DNA of 64,000 bases from Phymatolithon calcareum (lineage: Eukaryota > Rhodophyta > Florideophyceae > Hapalidiales). Of the stretch, positions 62,891 through 64,000 are shown in pieces (position 1 is the first letter of the stretch; each line of letters opens with the position of its first letter). Under the pieces are notes generated by a model. That model saw nothing but the letters and a program-made list of their open reading frames with translations, was not told where the DNA came from and did no database searches. The position numbers and the translations under genes were made by a program. Location of the stretch: NCBI GenBank assembly GCA_977006965.1, contig OZ345369.1, forward strand, positions 1,984,001 through 2,048,000, read 5' to 3'.

Positions 62891-63809
62891 CAGGGGAATG
62901 TTAGGAGGGGGACAAAAGCAGGCGAGGTGTCATACCGAATTTTAATGATAAGCCTATGTGGCGTCCGTATGAAGCAGAGCAGGTAGGGCGAAAATGTATC
63001 ATAAACGAAGTCGGTTCAAAGAAAAAATCCAGCTTACAGCTCGCGTACATTATGGACCGTAATGTAGCGAAGCCTCTCGTTGCAGGATCCCATTCTGGAG
63101 AGAAATAATAGAGAAGTAGGTCTTCGAGCTCTCCCTGTGCACTGTGCACAAAACGTGCACGGCTCGCGCCCGTGGCTTTCGTGATTTTCAAAAGTTGCCC
63201 GCGAAAATTTGAGATGTAGCAGTTGTGCGCCGGGCAGATTTAACCATATTTTAATTAATGAAAGGGAAGACTTGGAGGTGTGGCTGGCGTCTTTCCTCCT
63301 GTGTAACAGCGATTGACGCGAGCGGAACGTTCTCGGAGGCGAGTAGCTCGTGTGACGAGCCCGGGCTTCAATCAGCCGTGAGTTCTGGGCTGGAACAAGA
63401 CGCTCGGTCGCGCGCTCATCCGTCGGTGGTCCTCGCTTGAGAGAAGTGCTCGAATAATCCATTTCTGCGAAATAAAACCTATCATTTGCGGCCACGTTGC
63501 CACAATTTCATCAGCTAATCACGAAAGTGCCCGCACGAGCGCCTCGGAATCCGACATGGCACCGCAGCGTTTACTGCACTCCAACTATACTGTCACTAGG
63601 ATGCTTACAGCTCAACATGTCCTGGCACAATTCCATTGGCCGTCGTCGAACGACGGCTCTGTCAGAGCGCTGCAAGAATCGAGCTTCATCACTTAATTTT
63701 TGATACAAGGATTTCCTCATAATTAACCTGACACAACGCAGGCCACATTTATAATAAACTTTTTGAAACATCAAGTTTCTGCTTTTGTCCCCCTCCTAAC
63801 ATTACCCTG
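62891..63809. mobile_element. hAT-like non-autonomous DNA transposon, 919 bp
   Basis: The left end begins CAGGGGAATGTTAGG and the right end, reversed, CAGGGTAATGTTAGG; the 31-bp terminal inverted repeats differ at one position. Both flanks carry ATAATAC (62884-62890 and 63810-63816), a 7-bp target-site duplication; hAT elements usually give 8 bp and start CAGGG, so hAT is the best but not certain assignment. No transposase is seen; a minus-strand ORF of about 150 codons inside has no recognised motif. A related terminus occurs at 55861. Confidence 0.85.
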
Positions 63810-64000
63810 ATAATACTGTACTAGCATTCGTCTGAACTGACCATTGTCTAGGGGCAACGCATATCATAGCGATAAACTTCGATTTTGAGTAAAAATCGAT
63901 GTGACGCATCTCCGCAATTCATCCGAAACAAACGCCTTCGGTGTATGAAACGAGGATTCAGGGAACCAATCGTGTAACACCAACAGTGCAGTACAGCGGT

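Overview
The window is nuclear DNA of a eukaryote, most likely a photosynthetic red alga of the Chondrus type (inference from gene content and architecture). Genes are compact and nearly all single-exon, on both strands, and include housekeeping eukaryotic genes (APC/C subunit, Argonaute, UAP56 helicase, Fcp1 phosphatase, eIF3g, complex I NDUFA8) and organelle-targeted ones (ferredoxin/adrenodoxin reductase, methionyl-tRNA synthetase, CtpA-type protease, RidA proteins). Only one intron is clearly supported, in the helicase gene.

Layout. 1-584: 5' part of a CDC16/APC6 gene running off the left edge. 2130-6308: mitochondrial-type FDXR and an Argonaute, tail to tail only 51 bp apart. 6309-11705: long region without a recognisable gene. 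11706-16205: VOC protein, two compound foldbacks, UAP56/DDX39 helicase (two exons) and a two-domain YoaB/RidA fusion. 16206-19133: non-coding, with a perfect 55-bp inverted repeat and a TIR/TA MITE. 19134-25253: a 2039-residue NLR-like protein (PH-like region, helical region, NB-ARC, then 23 near-identical 44-residue TPRs). 26246-27108: a decayed class I-like heme peroxidase pseudogene. 27870-41385: MetRS, FCP1, a membrane-anchored histidine phosphatase homologue, eIF3g, a second MITE, and NDUFA8 divergent from ctpA.

40657-58364 is a tandem segmental duplication. The 3' half of ctpA plus its downstream DNA recurs at 49056 and 55992, interleaved with copies of an unrecognised gene family (498-residue protein followed by a second ORF overlapping it as ATGA). 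One unit carries a retroposed poly(A) insert with target-site duplications, another a 2.2-kb insert coding for zinc-finger-like ORFs, and the last join makes an in-frame chimera of an unknown N-terminus and an intact S41 protease core. 58365-64000 has no clear gene but holds a 919-bp hAT-like element with 31-bp TIRs and a 7-bp target-site duplication.

Most interesting: (a) an Argonaute whose guide-binding pocket is intact while two of four slicer residues are replaced (S-E-D-E instead of D-E-D-H), in the same window as several long near-perfect foldbacks; (b) the NLR-like receptor with a homogenised, combinatorially varying TPR array; (c) the ctpA capture array with a potential new chimeric protease gene.
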